A stretch of 64,000 nucleotides of DNA from Henckelia pumila (taxonomy: Eukaryota; Streptophyta; Magnoliopsida; Lamiales; Gesneriaceae): positions 78,887,442-78,951,441 of the forward strand of contig NC_133122.1 in assembly GCF_033568475.1 (NCBI RefSeq), given 5' to 3'. The notes beneath the pieces are model-generated. The model saw only the letters and a program-made list of their open reading frames with translations. It was not told the DNA's origin and ran no database searches. Made by a program: the position numbers and the translations under genes. Positions 22,419-34,687 of this stretch are shown in pieces (position 1 is the first letter of the stretch; the number at the start of each line of letters is the position of its first letter).

Positions 22419-23550
22419 ATGGGGCCCAAACGCACCCGACACCAAGGCGAATCCTCTTCTCGGGCTGCTGATCGTTCCTATGCCAAGTTCGTCGGCCACT
22501 TTGTCAATGACGCCACTCGTCATCGGTACTTCGAAGACAAGATCAGTCGTTCACCCATCCCTGAACGTGGTTTTGAAGAAAACTTTGGCCTATCCAGATA
22601 GTGTCCATACTATTCATGAGCGTGGGTGGACGAAATTCTGCGAGGATCCTCCGCCAGCTGTAGTGCCGCTTGTCCGCGGAATTCTATGCAAATGCAGCTG
22701 AACGAACAGATAGCAAGGCATTTGTTCGGGGGAAACTGATCTCTTTTCATGCCCCATGAGGCTGAATGCGTTATTGGATATACCGGACGGTGGACGACTT
22801 GCTCTACCAAAGCTTGCAAAACGGCCCGCATTTGGATGAACTACTTGAACATACTAGCGTACCCCGGTGCTACATGGCTCAATCCAGCTTCTATTTTGAC
22901 CTTCAAGGAGCGGTTCTTGCGTGTGATTCCTGCAACATGGCATGCTTTTGTGATTCGGCGTCTGATGCCGATCTTGCATTCAGTGACGTCAGTTAGAGCG
23001 CGCCCACCATTCTTTATGCGCTGGAAATAGGAGCACCCATTAATGTGGGGCGGGTTCTTCATAGCGAGATCCAAAAGTCCATCCATAATGTCACCCGTGG
23101 GTCTCTATTTCCCCATTATCATCTCTGTTTATGCTTACACGCCGGCATTTTAGTTCGGAATGATGAAGAGTGGTTGTCACCTCAGCGACCACTCGACTCC
23201 GCTTTCATCGAGGCAAAGAGGGGCGCACCGTGTCAAGCATTTTATGCAGGATGGTCACTTTCAACCACCAGCGCAAGCCCAGCCAAGGCCACCTCATCCT
23301 CTTCGGCGATCTCAATCTGATGCCATCCGCGAACTCACGGCTTTCGCCCAACATCAAAATGCATTACAATACAGTGGCGGCGCAGAATTCGCAGGCTTTG
23401 GATTCTATGTTGCGCAATCTGACAATCCACCATGGTCTTGATCCAAATTCTATGCCAGCCGCTCTGCCGTATCCACCACCTTTCCTATTCCAATACGCCG
23501 CCCCTTTCCTTCCTCCGGAGGCTGAAGAGGAAGATGTCGCAGACCTGTGA
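22419..23550 (+). pseudogene. Athila third ORF (env-position protein), decayed
   Basis: The start MGPKRTRHQGESSSR at 22419, then RSYAKFVGHFVNDATRHRYF and, in a shifted frame, RGWTKFCEDPPPAVVPLVR, match the protein encoded after pol in Athila elements (often annotated as a putative plant transposon protein). Later parts in other frames include KAFVRGKLISFHAP-like and MRYWIYRTVDDLL-like stretches and a proline-rich tail near 23270-23520. At least four frame changes are needed. The role of the intact protein is not established. Confidence 0.72.
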
Positions 23551-23645
23551 ACCAGGGGAGTCCCGTTTTGCATTCTTGCATTTCATTTCTGTTTCGTTGT
23601 TTGGTTGTGTTTTTCTTTTTTTTTGCATTGAGGACAATGTGTTGT

Positions 23646-23660
23646 TTAAGTGTGGGGGGT
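23646..23660 (+). other. polypurine-like tract of element E
   Basis: TTTAAGTGTGGGGGGT, preceded by TTGAGGACAATGTG, is a conserved signature downstream of the third ORF of Athila elements. It is either the plus-strand primer or a conserved 3' untranslated motif; the LTR that should follow was not identified. Confidence 0.5.
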
Positions 23661-23717
23661 TGCATTACATGCATTTTGTTTCGTTGTTACATTTTCTTGT
23701 GTTGTTTATGCATCGTA

Positions 23718-25660
23718 TGAAAGAGTGGGTGCCCAGTGAGCCAACTTGTGGCTAAGGGCTTTGATGACTCTTTGTATAAACAATCTTTTGTTTAATATAA
23801 TTTACACTTTTTATTAATGGCAATGACTTTATTTTCTTCATATTGTTATATTATGATATACTATTGTTGTTTTGATAAAGACCTTGAATATACTATAGTG
23901 TATGTAAGATGTGGTAGAACATGGGGATGTCTATCATGAAACACATCTTATAGTCACTGTATATTCTAAACTGTTCCTAGTCGATTGAGCCGTCCGATAA
24001 TAAGGATAAGGATCGCTCGAGTGTGAGACTAGCATTTGCGATGCAGAGTACACGTTTCATTGGTAGGGAACATAGAGATGTTCGAAACATGCAAATGGAT
24101 ATTCATATGATGAATGATCGAACTACCCTATCCGGACTTTCCAAGTGGTTATCACTTATCGAGTGGATATAGTCCGCGGTTTTGGTTGTACACCATTAGT
24201 CCTTACTACTTGAGACATCATTGAGACTCTATATGCTAGTACTGTGCTTTGACTCGTTTACCAACTCTATTGGGGTCATCAGGTGTCGGGATTGGGTACA
24301 GTTACAACACATGTAGGAGTCAATGCTTTGTTGTCAAGGATTCACCACATACTTGCGAGTGTGGATATCCTATGCGATCTGAGGAGATATTAGTGTGACG
24401 AATCTCTTGCCAGAGTACATGATGTGATTTAAGAAATGGTTTCTTAGTAGCACATGCGATGTCACTATTTGATCTTCAAGATGCATTGCATAGTTATCGA
24501 ATCTCGAGCGACTTTCGATATACCAATGGTTGTTGATTCGATCGGGATATATGGATGAAGGGACCGTACTGTACGCTAACCAAAATCTACTGGTTCTTGT
24601 AGGCACTATCAGTGATACCTAGGGAATCATGGGGCGATGTTTCTAGGCGCTCATACCATGATTCGATGGGCAAGTCGGAAATTGTTGTTCCGAGTCACAA
24701 GGAGTTGTGAGCCCACGGCTAGCTGTATCCCTGAACCATTGAGGGTTACACAGTGTAATGGATTTTTAATCCCCGTTGAGATAGTTAAATTTAAAGAGTT
24801 AAATTTAATGAACGAGAGAAGTTGGACTTCTTATTTTAAGAGTAGAGAGAGTGAGATTTCGCTAAAAATGACATAGTGATGGGAATTTTCAATGTAGAAA
24901 TCAAAGCTGAATTTCGGGATTCAGAAAAATTTATCTCCAATGACATTTAATACAAGGTGTCACCCAAGAAATTGTTTCTGTGCACAATGGTAAAATGGTT
25001 TATCAATCGGAGTAACGAGGACCATTTTATATTAATTTCTGAAACAGCCCCTGCGGGACTTTGCTTGTCGGGCCTGAACTTATGACTAAAGGGCCCTAAG
25101 CTGTATTCTAGTGGCCAACATTATAACATAAGTTATTGCAGTACAGAAATTACACAATAACAAGGCACATAATAATTTTCGAAACACCCTAAGCTAATTT
25201 TTACTTAAAGTGGCCGACCGGGCCGTCTCCCCTCTGCTCGAGAAAGAAAAATCCAGCCGTGTGATTTTGAATTTACAGTCTGGTTTAACGTATCAAATTC
25301 GTTAATCCCTCTTCGTAGAGGAAAACTTTCTGATAGATTTATTGTCTAGTGCAATCTATCAGAGGGATTTAAAATCACTCTATTCGTGGACCTGATAGAA
25401 AGAAGCTGTTCGTCCATCGGTATTCCAGGGGGAGATAAGCAACAAGAGCAGAGAAATCAGTATGGTGTCCCGCAATCTCGATTTCGAGATTACAGGTAAA
25501 AAATTATATAATCGATTATTTGAATTTTTACACACACAATTTACATCGTAATGATATGATACCCAATATGGAATTCGTGACCCAAAATAAAAATTGTACG
25601 AACATCCGCTTGCACCGGGTATCACTCTTGATTTGATCTGAAACGCCGCGTTCTCCAACA
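23718..25660 (+). repeat. 5' LTR of copia B
   Basis: TGAAAGAGTGGG to TTCTCCAACA, about 1.94 kb. The first ~1.1 kb is close to the LTR of copia A. The last ~0.8 kb has numerous one- to several-base insertions relative to A and F. Confidence 0.92.
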
Positions 25661-27516
25661 GTGGTTATCAGCGCCAGGTTGCTAAGATTCAAGCGATTTA
25701 AATAAAATCGATTCGTACAAAAATAAAATTTTTTTTTTAAGCCTCGGTTTTTGAAAACAAAATAAATATTTTTAAAGATAAAAATATTTTTTTTTTTTCG
25801 GGCCAAAACTTCCGGGCAGCGATTGGATCGCTGCCCGGGAAGGGGCAGCCGATTGGTCCGCTGCCCGGCGCTGCCCTAAGGGCAGCCGGGCTGCCCTGGC
25901 CCGGGGAACGTCCGTCTCTGGCGGCCCCCGGGAACAAATTATTTTTTAATTTTAAAATTAAATTTTAATAGTGTTTAAAATTCTATTTTTTTGGTATCCG
26001 ATCGAAAAAATTAGTATATTGATTGGTCCACGAGGACATCGGATTCGAATTGATTCGAGTCCGAAAATTTTAAAATTTATTTTGGATAAATTTTTGAATT
26101 TTTTTGAAAATTTAAATATTTTAATTCCGTTAAATTTTGGAATTTTGAAATTAATAATGTTTGGGTACCAATTGATGATAAGATATGATCTTTATGGATA
26201 TATTGAGTAAAATATGACTTTTATGTATTAAATTGGATTTTATAGATAAAATATGATTTTATTTGATAAAAAGATAAAATATGGTTTTTGTATGTAAAAT
26301 ATAGATTTTTATTTATGAAATATGAATTTTATCCTTTTAAAATTTTAAATTGCCATTGCAAGTTATCCAATAAATTAATTTTGAATTAAATGTTATTGGA
26401 TAAGGCTTAATCGATTTGCCATGAACATTTTTGTAGGTGTAATTTTGGTTAGGAATTTACATTTGTTTTTTTGTTGTTGGTTTTATTAATGGGCCTGGTT
26501 TATGGCCCAATATGAATGTCATATGTAATAAAAGTGGGGCTTGGTTTATGGCCCGTTCCCACCACTTAAAAATGTATCCCTACTTGTCATTGTTATTTAT
26601 TGTATATTACTTTAGATTTAGTGGGAGATCAAGATTTTGAAGTTGGGAAGGTGGGCCCAGCAGACAATAAAGACAGAAGAAATGTAAATTGGAAGCAATG
26701 TAATTGGATTGCATTGCATAATGCGTTACCTAGGATTGGACTAAGACTCGTGATTGGCAACCACGGGTCGATTAGAAATGGAATCGATCATTCCTATATA
26801 ATATGTGATATTAATGGTTGTATGCATATTTTATTCTAAATTGTGTGAATCGACAAGCATACAAATTTTTAAAATGATGAGACAAATTTTTATAATTAAA
26901 ATTCCTTCATTTTAAAATATGATTTTAAAAGTGATTATCAAGAATAAATAAAGGAAATTTAAATTTGTTTAAATGTTCCTACCTTCCATCAACGATCAAT
27001 GTATGGAGTTGCTACCGCGGAATACGATCGGCTCATAATTATTGGGGGGGCCCGTTCGTCGGAAAGCTGTACATTAGATCGGACACGATGTTGTAAGTTG
27101 GGTGGAACTCCCAAGGATTCGGCTCATATTATTGGGGGTTCCACATGGCGACCGTCCATCACAACTTAATATTGATGGATCATCTTGACATTTCACAATA
27201 TATCGGGTTCATATTATTGGGCCCTTATTGGACATTGAGGTTAAAAACGTGGGAGGTTGCTTTGGAAGCAATTGGGCTCTTCCTTTTGATAAATTATGGT
27301 AGGCTGTTATTAATCGGGTTACTATAAGTTTGTCCAATTGGACTCCATGTTCTTCACTTAAGGGAAAAACAGTTTCCCGTTTTCACTAGAGGGTTAGTGA
27401 AATCGTTAAAATAGTGGGAGTGAGATTCATAAATAAAATTTCGCCTATTTTATGTCTTAGTAAATTGCTTAAACAAATCACGGATATTTGTCTGTTTCTT
27501 TTTCCAGTATTTCATA
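25661..27516 (+). other. primer site and long leader of copia B
   Basis: GTGGTTATCAGCGCCAGG directly after the LTR resembles the initiator-Met tRNA primer site TGGTATCAGAGC with indels. Then comes a short GC-rich block (25811-25925) full of GGGCAGC/GCTGCCC inverted repeats, then AT-rich leader. Three degenerate copies of GGCTCATATTATTGGG lie at 27029, 27121 and 27205. No host gene is seen. Confidence 0.75.
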
Positions 27517-28400
27517 CAATGAATTCGCGTAATCCACTTTTCTCGATTTCCTCGAACATAAATAAGTTGACTGGCGGCAAACTATTACGGAATGGTTACG
27601 TAAGTTGAAGATTGTCTTGACTTCGGAGATAGATGGCTCTACGTGTTAGAGAAATCTCTCCGAAGGAAGCAACAGCTCGAGTAAGTCAGGAGGAGTTACG
27701 CCAAACTTGATACATGGTGGGACCATGATATCCAAAAGACCCAATGCTTTATGCAAGCCTCGATGTCTGATGAACTCCTTGATGCGATTTGAGGACACCG
27801 TGAATGCTGCTGACATTCACGTTCAACTAAAGGAACTTTTTGGGGCTCAATCGAGGGCTTGAAAGGTTCGCTACTGTTAAGGAGCTAATGGACGTTTGTC
27901 GCATGCGGTGTAGGGACTTCGGTACCGTGATCATGGGTTACGAGGTGATTTGGCTCATACAGTAGTTGGTAACCCTTGATTTGGTGTTTGGAGCATGAAC
28001 TTCAACGTGGACTTATACTTCTGTCTCTTCCTTCTTCGGTTGACGGATGTGTGGTAAATTTCAATATGAACATGATAGAGGCATCCCTTGAAGAGATGGT
28101 TCAATATGCTTGTGACATTTGAATCCACATTAAAGAAGGATAAACCGGCTTTCTTAGTGGGGGCTCCTCTTCTTCTGCTAAGAAGGGGCAAGTACGAAGG
28201 GTAAGAAAGAAACGTTCTGCCCCACCCAAGGAAAGAAGTCGAACCGAGGAAAAAAGTACAAGGACAAAGGCTTCAAACATGGAAAAATCCAAGGATGGGT
28301 TTGTATTTTAAACTGCAAGAAGACCGGTCATTGGTAGCGTAAATGCAAGGAATATCTAGAGCAGTTGCGAACTGCAAAGGGTATGTTCTATATTGAAATA
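27517..28400 (+). pseudogene. copia B gag
   Basis: It starts MNSRNPLFSI, then NKLTGG and, one frame off, EWLRKLKIVLTSE, the usual start of copia gag. A later part around 28305-28360 reads LNCKKTGHW, a stop, RKCKEYLEQ, corresponding to the CCHC zinc knuckle (CHYCKKPGHWKRNCKEYL in element F). Many frameshifts occur between. It would form the particle shell if intact. Confidence 0.75.
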
Positions 28401-31400
28401 AATGTTTCACTTAATACTACTTCTTGGGATGTGGATACGGAATGTGGATCTCAAATTTGCAATGATTTGCAGGTGATGACAAGAAGTCGCAGGCTTAGGT
28501 GGGTGTGGACCCAGCTGAGGCTCGGAAAATGGTTCCAGAGTTGAAGCAAAAGCCGTGGGAGAGGTTTATTTAATTTTGCCGAACGGTTTTAAGTTACTTT
28601 TAAGAGATGTTATTCTTGTTCCAGATTTAATTAAAAAAAACATTACTTCTGGTTTCTATGCTTGATAGAGATGGTTATTCTTGCAATTTTGTGAATGGGA
28701 TTTGCAATATTTAAAAGAATGAATGTTTTTAATTGGAAATGGACAACTTGAAAACGATCTATACAACTTAAAGCTAAAAGACGTTGAATATATTATGTTG
28801 ATAAACCGGGCAACAACTAACAAAAGGAAAAATCGATAGCCCAAAACCGGGCAAACCTTTGGCACGCTAGGCTAGGTCATATTTACCTCAAGGAGGATGA
28901 ACAAGCTAGTGGGAGAGGGCATGTTTGATATGTCTGATTATACACTCTCTACCTACTTGTGAATCCTGCCTAAAAGGAAATATGACTAGATCTCCTTTTT
29001 ATGGTGAAACCTGAGCGTTTTCAAAATCTGTTGGATTTGATCCATTACAGTTTTGGGGTCCATTTATGTGTTGGGACTCAATATGGCCACAACTAATTCA
29101 TTACCTTTTGCTGATGATTATTCAAGGTATGGGTATTTATATTTAATGAAATATAAGTCTGAAGCATATTTGAAAAGTTCAAAGAATTCAAGGCGGAAGT
29201 AGAAAAACAAGCTAGGTAAAAGTATTAAAGCACTTCGATTGATCGAGGTGGGAGAATACTTGAAGTTAGTACCGAGGTTTTTGGGACTATCTGAAAGAGA
29301 ATGGGATTCTCTCTCAGTGGACTCCTCCTATGACACCTCACTGAATGGTGTTTCGGAGCGTGGTAATCGAACTTTGTGGGAAATGGTTCGATCCATGATG
29401 AGCTTCACTGAGCTTCCACCTTCGTTTTGGGGCTATGCACTTGAAACGGCGGTATTGTTGTTGAACAACGTCCACATTAAATCAGTGGACAAAACACCAT
29501 TCGAGTTATGGAATGGCAAAGCTCCTAAGTATTCGTACTTGAGGGGATTTGGGGGATGTCCTGCTTACGTGAAGCGGACAGTGAGGAGATATGGATTTTG
29601 GATAGCTCGATCCAGCTTATGTTATTTTGTAGGGTATCCGAAGAATTCAATCGGATATTATTTCTATTTATCCTGTGTGAAACAAAGGTTGTGTTGTTTC
29701 AAGGAATGCCACCTTCTTGGAGCAGGAGTTCTTATTGGATAAGAAAGGCGAGTTGATGTGAACTCGAAGAAATTCAAGAAGAACCCGAAATACATAAATA
29801 ATGATCCTACACCTCAGGAGACCCATTGATGGACACGCCTATACTCTAGGTAGAATCGAGAGGACTTCTAGACCTCATATTCGATATGGTCTTCTTCTTG
29901 AAGGGGATCAAGATGAACCCGAGTTTGGATGTGATCCAAGAAACTTCAAGGAAGCAATTTCTTGCTGATGCGGTATTCAAATTTTTGGCTTGAAGCTATG
30001 CAGTCGGAAAATAGATTCGATGCATACAAACCAAGTTTGGTCTTTAGTAGATCCTCCCGATGGAATTGTTCCAATAGGGTTTGTAAATGGATCTACAAAG
30101 AGAAAGCTTGGGCCTGATGGTAAGGTATTGGACTTACAAGGCGCGATTGGTGGCAAAAGGTTATATTCAAATACAGGAGTGAGTTGACTATGCAATGAAA
30201 CCTTTTTCACCCGTTGCCAATGTTCAAGTCCATAGGAAATCTTATTGCCTTAGCTGCATGGTATGACTATGGAATATGGCAAATTGGATGTGAAGACTGC
30301 TTTTCTTAATGGAGACATTAAGGAAGAAGATCTATATGAAGCAGCCTGTGGGGTTCACATTCATGGGAAAAGCGAGCATAAGGTAAGCAAGCTTCAGAGA
30401 TCAATTTATGGGCTAAAACAAGCATAAAGAAGTTTAGAACCAAAAATTTGATGAAACAATTAAAGATTTTGGTTTCATCACGAATCCGGTGGAACCATGA
30501 GTGTACAAGAAAGTAGGTAAGGATGCTGAGACATTCATTAGTACTTTATATTGATGACATCCTACTCATTGGGAATGTTAGGGATGTTGCAGTCAACAAT
30601 ATTATGGTTATCAGGTAGATTTTCGATGAAGGATTTGGGTGAGGCATCCCAAGATTCTTGGGATACAGATCTATAGAGATAGATCTAAGAGAATGAAAGG
30701 ACTCACTCAATCAACCTACATAGACACCATATGGAAACGGTTCTTATATCAATGGTTGGGTCCAAGAGAGGACATCTACCCATGTGTCATGGAGTTTCTC
30801 TATCCAAGTCTAGGTGTCCCAAGACGATATGAAGAGATAGAGAAAATGACACATGTTTACCATATGCGTCAGCAATTGGTAGTATCATGTATGGGATGAT
30901 ATCTACCAGACCGGATGTAGCATTTGCTCTGAGTGTCCCAAACGAGGCAAGATATCAAGCTAATCCCTGGTCAAATGCATTTGGAAGCCGTGAAGGACAT
31001 TCTTAAGTACTTACAGAAGGACTAAGAATATGTTCATGGTAATATGGAGGTAGAGAACTTAAAATTGGAAGGCTATTCCGACTCTATCTTCCAAAAGTGT
31101 CGTGGATGACTCGAAGGTCAACCTCTGGATTTGTGTTCATGCTCAATGGCGGTGCTGTCTATTGGAAGACGATTTCAAGCAGGACACCACAGCGGATTTA
31201 CCACCACTGAGGGAGAATACATTGCAGCATCATGTGATGCTAAAGAGGCCAGTTTGGATGAGGAATTTCGTCCAAGTGTTGGGCGTCATTTCATGAAGTT
31301 GTTGGTCTAGTTACCGGTGTTACTGTGATTACACGGGTGTCGGTGCTCAGGCAAAGGAACCAAGGTCTAATCAAAGATACAAAACGTACTGAGGGAAATA

Positions 31401-31560
31401 CCACTTCATCCGGGAGATCGTGGAGGAAAAGAGGAGGAATCACTGTCGAAAAAGAGTGGCCTGCCTCTATGCAGACAATATCGCTGATCCACTTACTAAC
31501 CTTGCCTGGGGACCATTATTTGACAAACATCGCGAAGCAATGGGTCTTCGTAAGTTTGAC
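28401..31560 (+). pseudogene. copia B pol: protease, integrase, RT, RNase H
   Basis: Pieces follow the same order as in element F. Protease has VDTECGSQICNDLQVMTRS (near 28430; the DTG-type site is altered). Integrase has an intact later part, with NGVSERGNRTLWEMVRSMM and PPSFWGYALETAVLLLNNVH (29340-29480). RT has LYIDDILLIGN (near 30545) with Ile in place of Val. RNase H ends NIADPLTNLAWGPLF (near 31480). Compared with A, nearly every 30-60 bases has an added or lost base. The element cannot encode a working polyprotein as shown. Confidence 0.88.
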
Positions 31561-31589
31561 TTAGATGGCTATTGGGCAAGGTGGGAGAT

Positions 31590-33497
31590 TCGAAGAGAGT
31601 GGTTGCCCAGTGAGCCAACTTGTGGCTAAGGGGCTTTGATGACTCTTTGTATAAACAATCTTTTTGTTTAATATAATTTACACTTTTAATATTGGCATTG
31701 ACTTTATCTTTCTTCATATTGTTATATTATGATATACTATTGTTGTTTTGATAAAGACCTTGAATATACTATAGTGTATGTAAGATGTGGTAGAACATGG
31801 GGATGTCTATCATTGAAACACATCTTATAGTCACTGTATTATTCTAAATGGTTCCTAGTCGTGATTGAGCCGTCCGATAATAAGGATAAGCCATCGCTCG
31901 AGTGTGAGACTAGCATTTGCGATTGCAGAGTACCTGTTTCATTGGTAGGGAACATAGAGGATGTTCGAAGCATGCAAATGGATATTCATTTGATGAATGA
32001 TCGAAATACCCTAATCCGGACCACCTTTTCCAAGTGGGTTATCAATTATCGAGTGGATATAGTCCGCGGTTATGGTTGTAACACCATTAGTCCTTACTAC
32101 TTGTGACATCATTGAGACCTCTATATGCTAGTACTGTGGCTTTGACTCGTTTACCGACTCTTTTGGGGTAATCAGGTGTCGGGAATTGGGTACAGGGTTA
32201 CAACACATGTAGGAGTCGTATGCCCTTTGTTGTCAAGGATTCACCACATACTTGCGAGTGTGGATTTCCTATGCGATCTGAGGAGATATTAGTGTGACGA
32301 TTCTCTGGCCAGAGTACATGATGTGATTTAAGAAATGGTTTCTTAGTTGCACTATGCGATGTCACTAATTTGATCTTCAAGATGCATTGCATAGTAATAG
32401 AATCTCGAGCGAATCTCGATATACCATTGGTTGTTGATTCGATCGGGATATATGGATGGAAAGGGACCGTACTTTACGCTAACCAAAATCTACTGGTTCT
32501 TGTAGGCAATATCAGTTGCTACCTTGGGAATCATGGGGCAGATGTTGCTAGGCGCTCATACCATGATTCGATGGGCATGTCGGAAATTGTTGTTCCGAGT
32601 CACAAGGAGGTTGTGAGCCCACGGCTAGCTGTATACTGAACCATTGAGGGTCACACAGTGTAATGGATTTTTTAATCCCGTTGAGATTTGTGAAATTTTA
32701 AAGAGTTAAATTTAATGAACGAAGAAGTTGGACTTCTTATTTAAGAAGTAGAGGAGTAAGATTTCCTAAAATGACATAGTGATGGGCATTTTTGGAAATT
32801 AACTGGAATTCGGATTCAGAAAAAATGTATCATGACTTTAAAAAGGATGCAGATAAATTGGTTTCTGTGCACTTTGGTTAAAATCGGTCTATCAATCGGA
32901 GTCACGATGAATTTTATATTAATTTCTGAACATGCGGGCTTTGCTTGTCGGGCCTGAACTTTTGAGAATGGGCCCTAAGCTGTTTAGTGGCCTACATTAT
33001 AAATATGTTATTTGCAGTACAGAAATTACACATAAACAAAGGTCACAAAAAATTTTCGGGAAAACACTAGTATTCTCTCTTAAGTGGCCGCCCCTCTCCC
33101 CTCTGCTCGGAGAAAATCCAGCCTGTGAATTTTGAATTACAGTCTGGTTTAACGGATCAAATTCGTTAATCTCTTCTTAGAAATACTTCTGATAGATTTT
33201 CTAGTGCAATCTATCAGAGGGATTAAATTTCTATTCGTGGACCGGATAGAAGAATGTTCGTCCATCAGGTTCTGGGAGATACAACATACGAGCAGAGAAC
33301 TCTGTTGGTGTCCTGAATCTCGATTCGAGATTAAAGGTAAATATTATATAATCGTTATTTGTATTTTTACACACACAATTTAATCAGTAAAAGTTATGAT
33401 ACCCAATATGGAAATCGTTCCATTTAATAAAAATTTTTATCTTCCGCTTGCACCGGGTATCAATCTTGTTTGATCTGAACGCCCGCGTTCTCCAACA
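31590..33497 (+). repeat. 3' LTR of copia B
   Basis: It follows the tract GGTGGGAGAT and ends TTCTCCAACA before the TCGTA duplication. Length is about 1.91 kb against 1.84 kb for A, the difference being scattered small insertions. Confidence 0.92.
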
Positions 33498-33502
33498 TCG
33501 TA

Positions 33503-34226
33503 TTGTTGTTATTTTTGTTTGTGTTATCCAACTGCTTGAGTTGAGGATGAAATCATTTGCCTATGATGAGATAGTTGAAAAAATTATGAATTTTTGTGTT
33601 AAAAACAAATTTACTCCTTGATTGGATATGAGAAACCGTAGGTTGTTTTGTTGAATATTTTAAGCACAATTGTTTAACCGGTGAATGTAGCGATGTATTA
33701 GATATCATGGATGTCTGTTCGACCATTGCACGACAATAGGTGTTTGTGAAACTTGATAGTGTTTGAATCTTGATGATTTCTTTGATATGACAAAAATGAT
33801 CTTGGGCGCACCTTGGAAAAAAATAATATAATAATAAATGTTACAACTCCATCCGGACCTTGACAGGATTTAGATCCTAAAAGAGCAAGATCAAGGCTAA
33901 GTATGCGGAATCTAAAATGGGGTTGATGCTCCATCCGGGTTAGACGAGGGGATTGAAATTCTAATCATGTCTTAGTTGTAGCTAAGGTTAGCGGGTAATT
34001 ATTGGGGCTATTGCAATACGGGTGTAAAATCCGGAGTGTGCGTAATGATTCTCAAGAAAGTTGTGTTGTGTTGAAGGATTGTTGGGAGGAGAGATTTGAT
34101 GGTGTTGGATTAAACTGGATTGTTATAGGTCGGCGAAACAGTCTTTGAAAACTTTGTTCTTTTGAAGTTGAATTTAATTGTGGTGTAACATGTCACACAC
34201 ACCCGTTAGCATTCGACTGTAGGTGT
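33503..34226 (+). mobile_element. element E resumed after copia B
   Basis: Directly after the target duplication, the sequence continues TTGTTGTTATTTTTG and stays non-coding to the assembly gap. It is inferred to be the 3' untranslated part of the Athila-like element. The palindrome arrays and other LTR landmarks do not reappear, so the 3' LTR lies in the gap or was lost. Confidence 0.6.
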
Positions 34227-34326
34227 NNNNNNNNNNNNNNNNNNNNNNNNNNNNNNNNNNNNNNNNNNNNNNNNNNNNNNNNNNNNNNNNNNNNNNNNNN
34301 NNNNNNNNNNNNNNNNNNNNNNNNNN
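34227..34326. other. assembly gap, 100 N
   Basis: Exactly 100 undetermined bases, the conventional size for a gap of unknown length. It separates the retroelement nest from the transporter gene, so their true distance is unknown. Confidence 0.98.
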
Positions 34327-34687
34327 TAAATGATTGATCTTGAGGTTAACTTGGAGGAGAATAGATATCCCTTGTTATTCGTAATTTCTTTAAACTAGCT
34401 AGATCAACGAATTATACAAAACTGGTGTTCATGTTTCAGTCTGAAAGTTCTTCCAATACATACATATAGATTCAATAATTGTATGATTTCTTTATGCAGA
34501 AAACTTGCCATTAATTATGTAACTTATGTTAAGGCCGGTTGTTCCCCTAGTAATGACGGCTACTACATTGTTCTCAGGCATCATTTTAGACGATATAGGA
34601 CTTACCTCTTAGGCTCTTACATCGTAAAACCAAACCTTAAAATACCGGATAAAGAAAAACCTTAATTCCAAAACTAGTTTCCACCTC
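34327..34687. other. 3' flank of the transporter gene
   Basis: AT-rich, no coding signal. It probably contains the 3' untranslated region of the gene that ends at 34688 on the - strand; no clear poly(A) signal was singled out. Confidence 0.4.

Larger units (their letters stand above)
14716..23717 (+). mobile_element. Athila-like Ty3/gypsy element E, left part
   Basis: The + strand order is LTR, primer-binding site with TGGCGCCGTTGCCGGGGA, gag, protease, RT, RNase H, integrase, a linker with TGGGAGGCAACCCA, an extra ORF in the env position, and a TTTAAGTGTGGGGGGT tract. This combination is characteristic of the Athila branch. The element is interrupted at 23717 by copia B and continues at 33503. 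Several stops and frameshifts show that it is inactive. Its exact 5' start (placed at a TG at 14716) is a guess because no 3' LTR copy is visible. Confidence 0.85.
23718..33497 (+). mobile_element. complete Ty1/copia element B nested in element E
   Basis: It has two LTRs (23718-25660 and 31590-33497), a primer-binding site, long leader, gag, pol and polypurine tract. The same five bases TCGTA lie immediately before (23713-23717) and after (33498-33502), a target-site duplication. It belongs to the same family as A and F, but every coding domain is broken by many small insertions. Confidence 0.94.

Noticed and set aside
23718..25660. Solo LTR
   Set aside because: A primer-binding-site-like sequence follows the LTR and a second LTR with the same target duplication is found at 31590-33497, so it is the 5' LTR of a full element.
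25737..25937. GC-rich - strand frame with repeated Gly/Ala/Pro
   Set aside because: It is produced by the hairpin-rich leader of copia B; no start context or homology.
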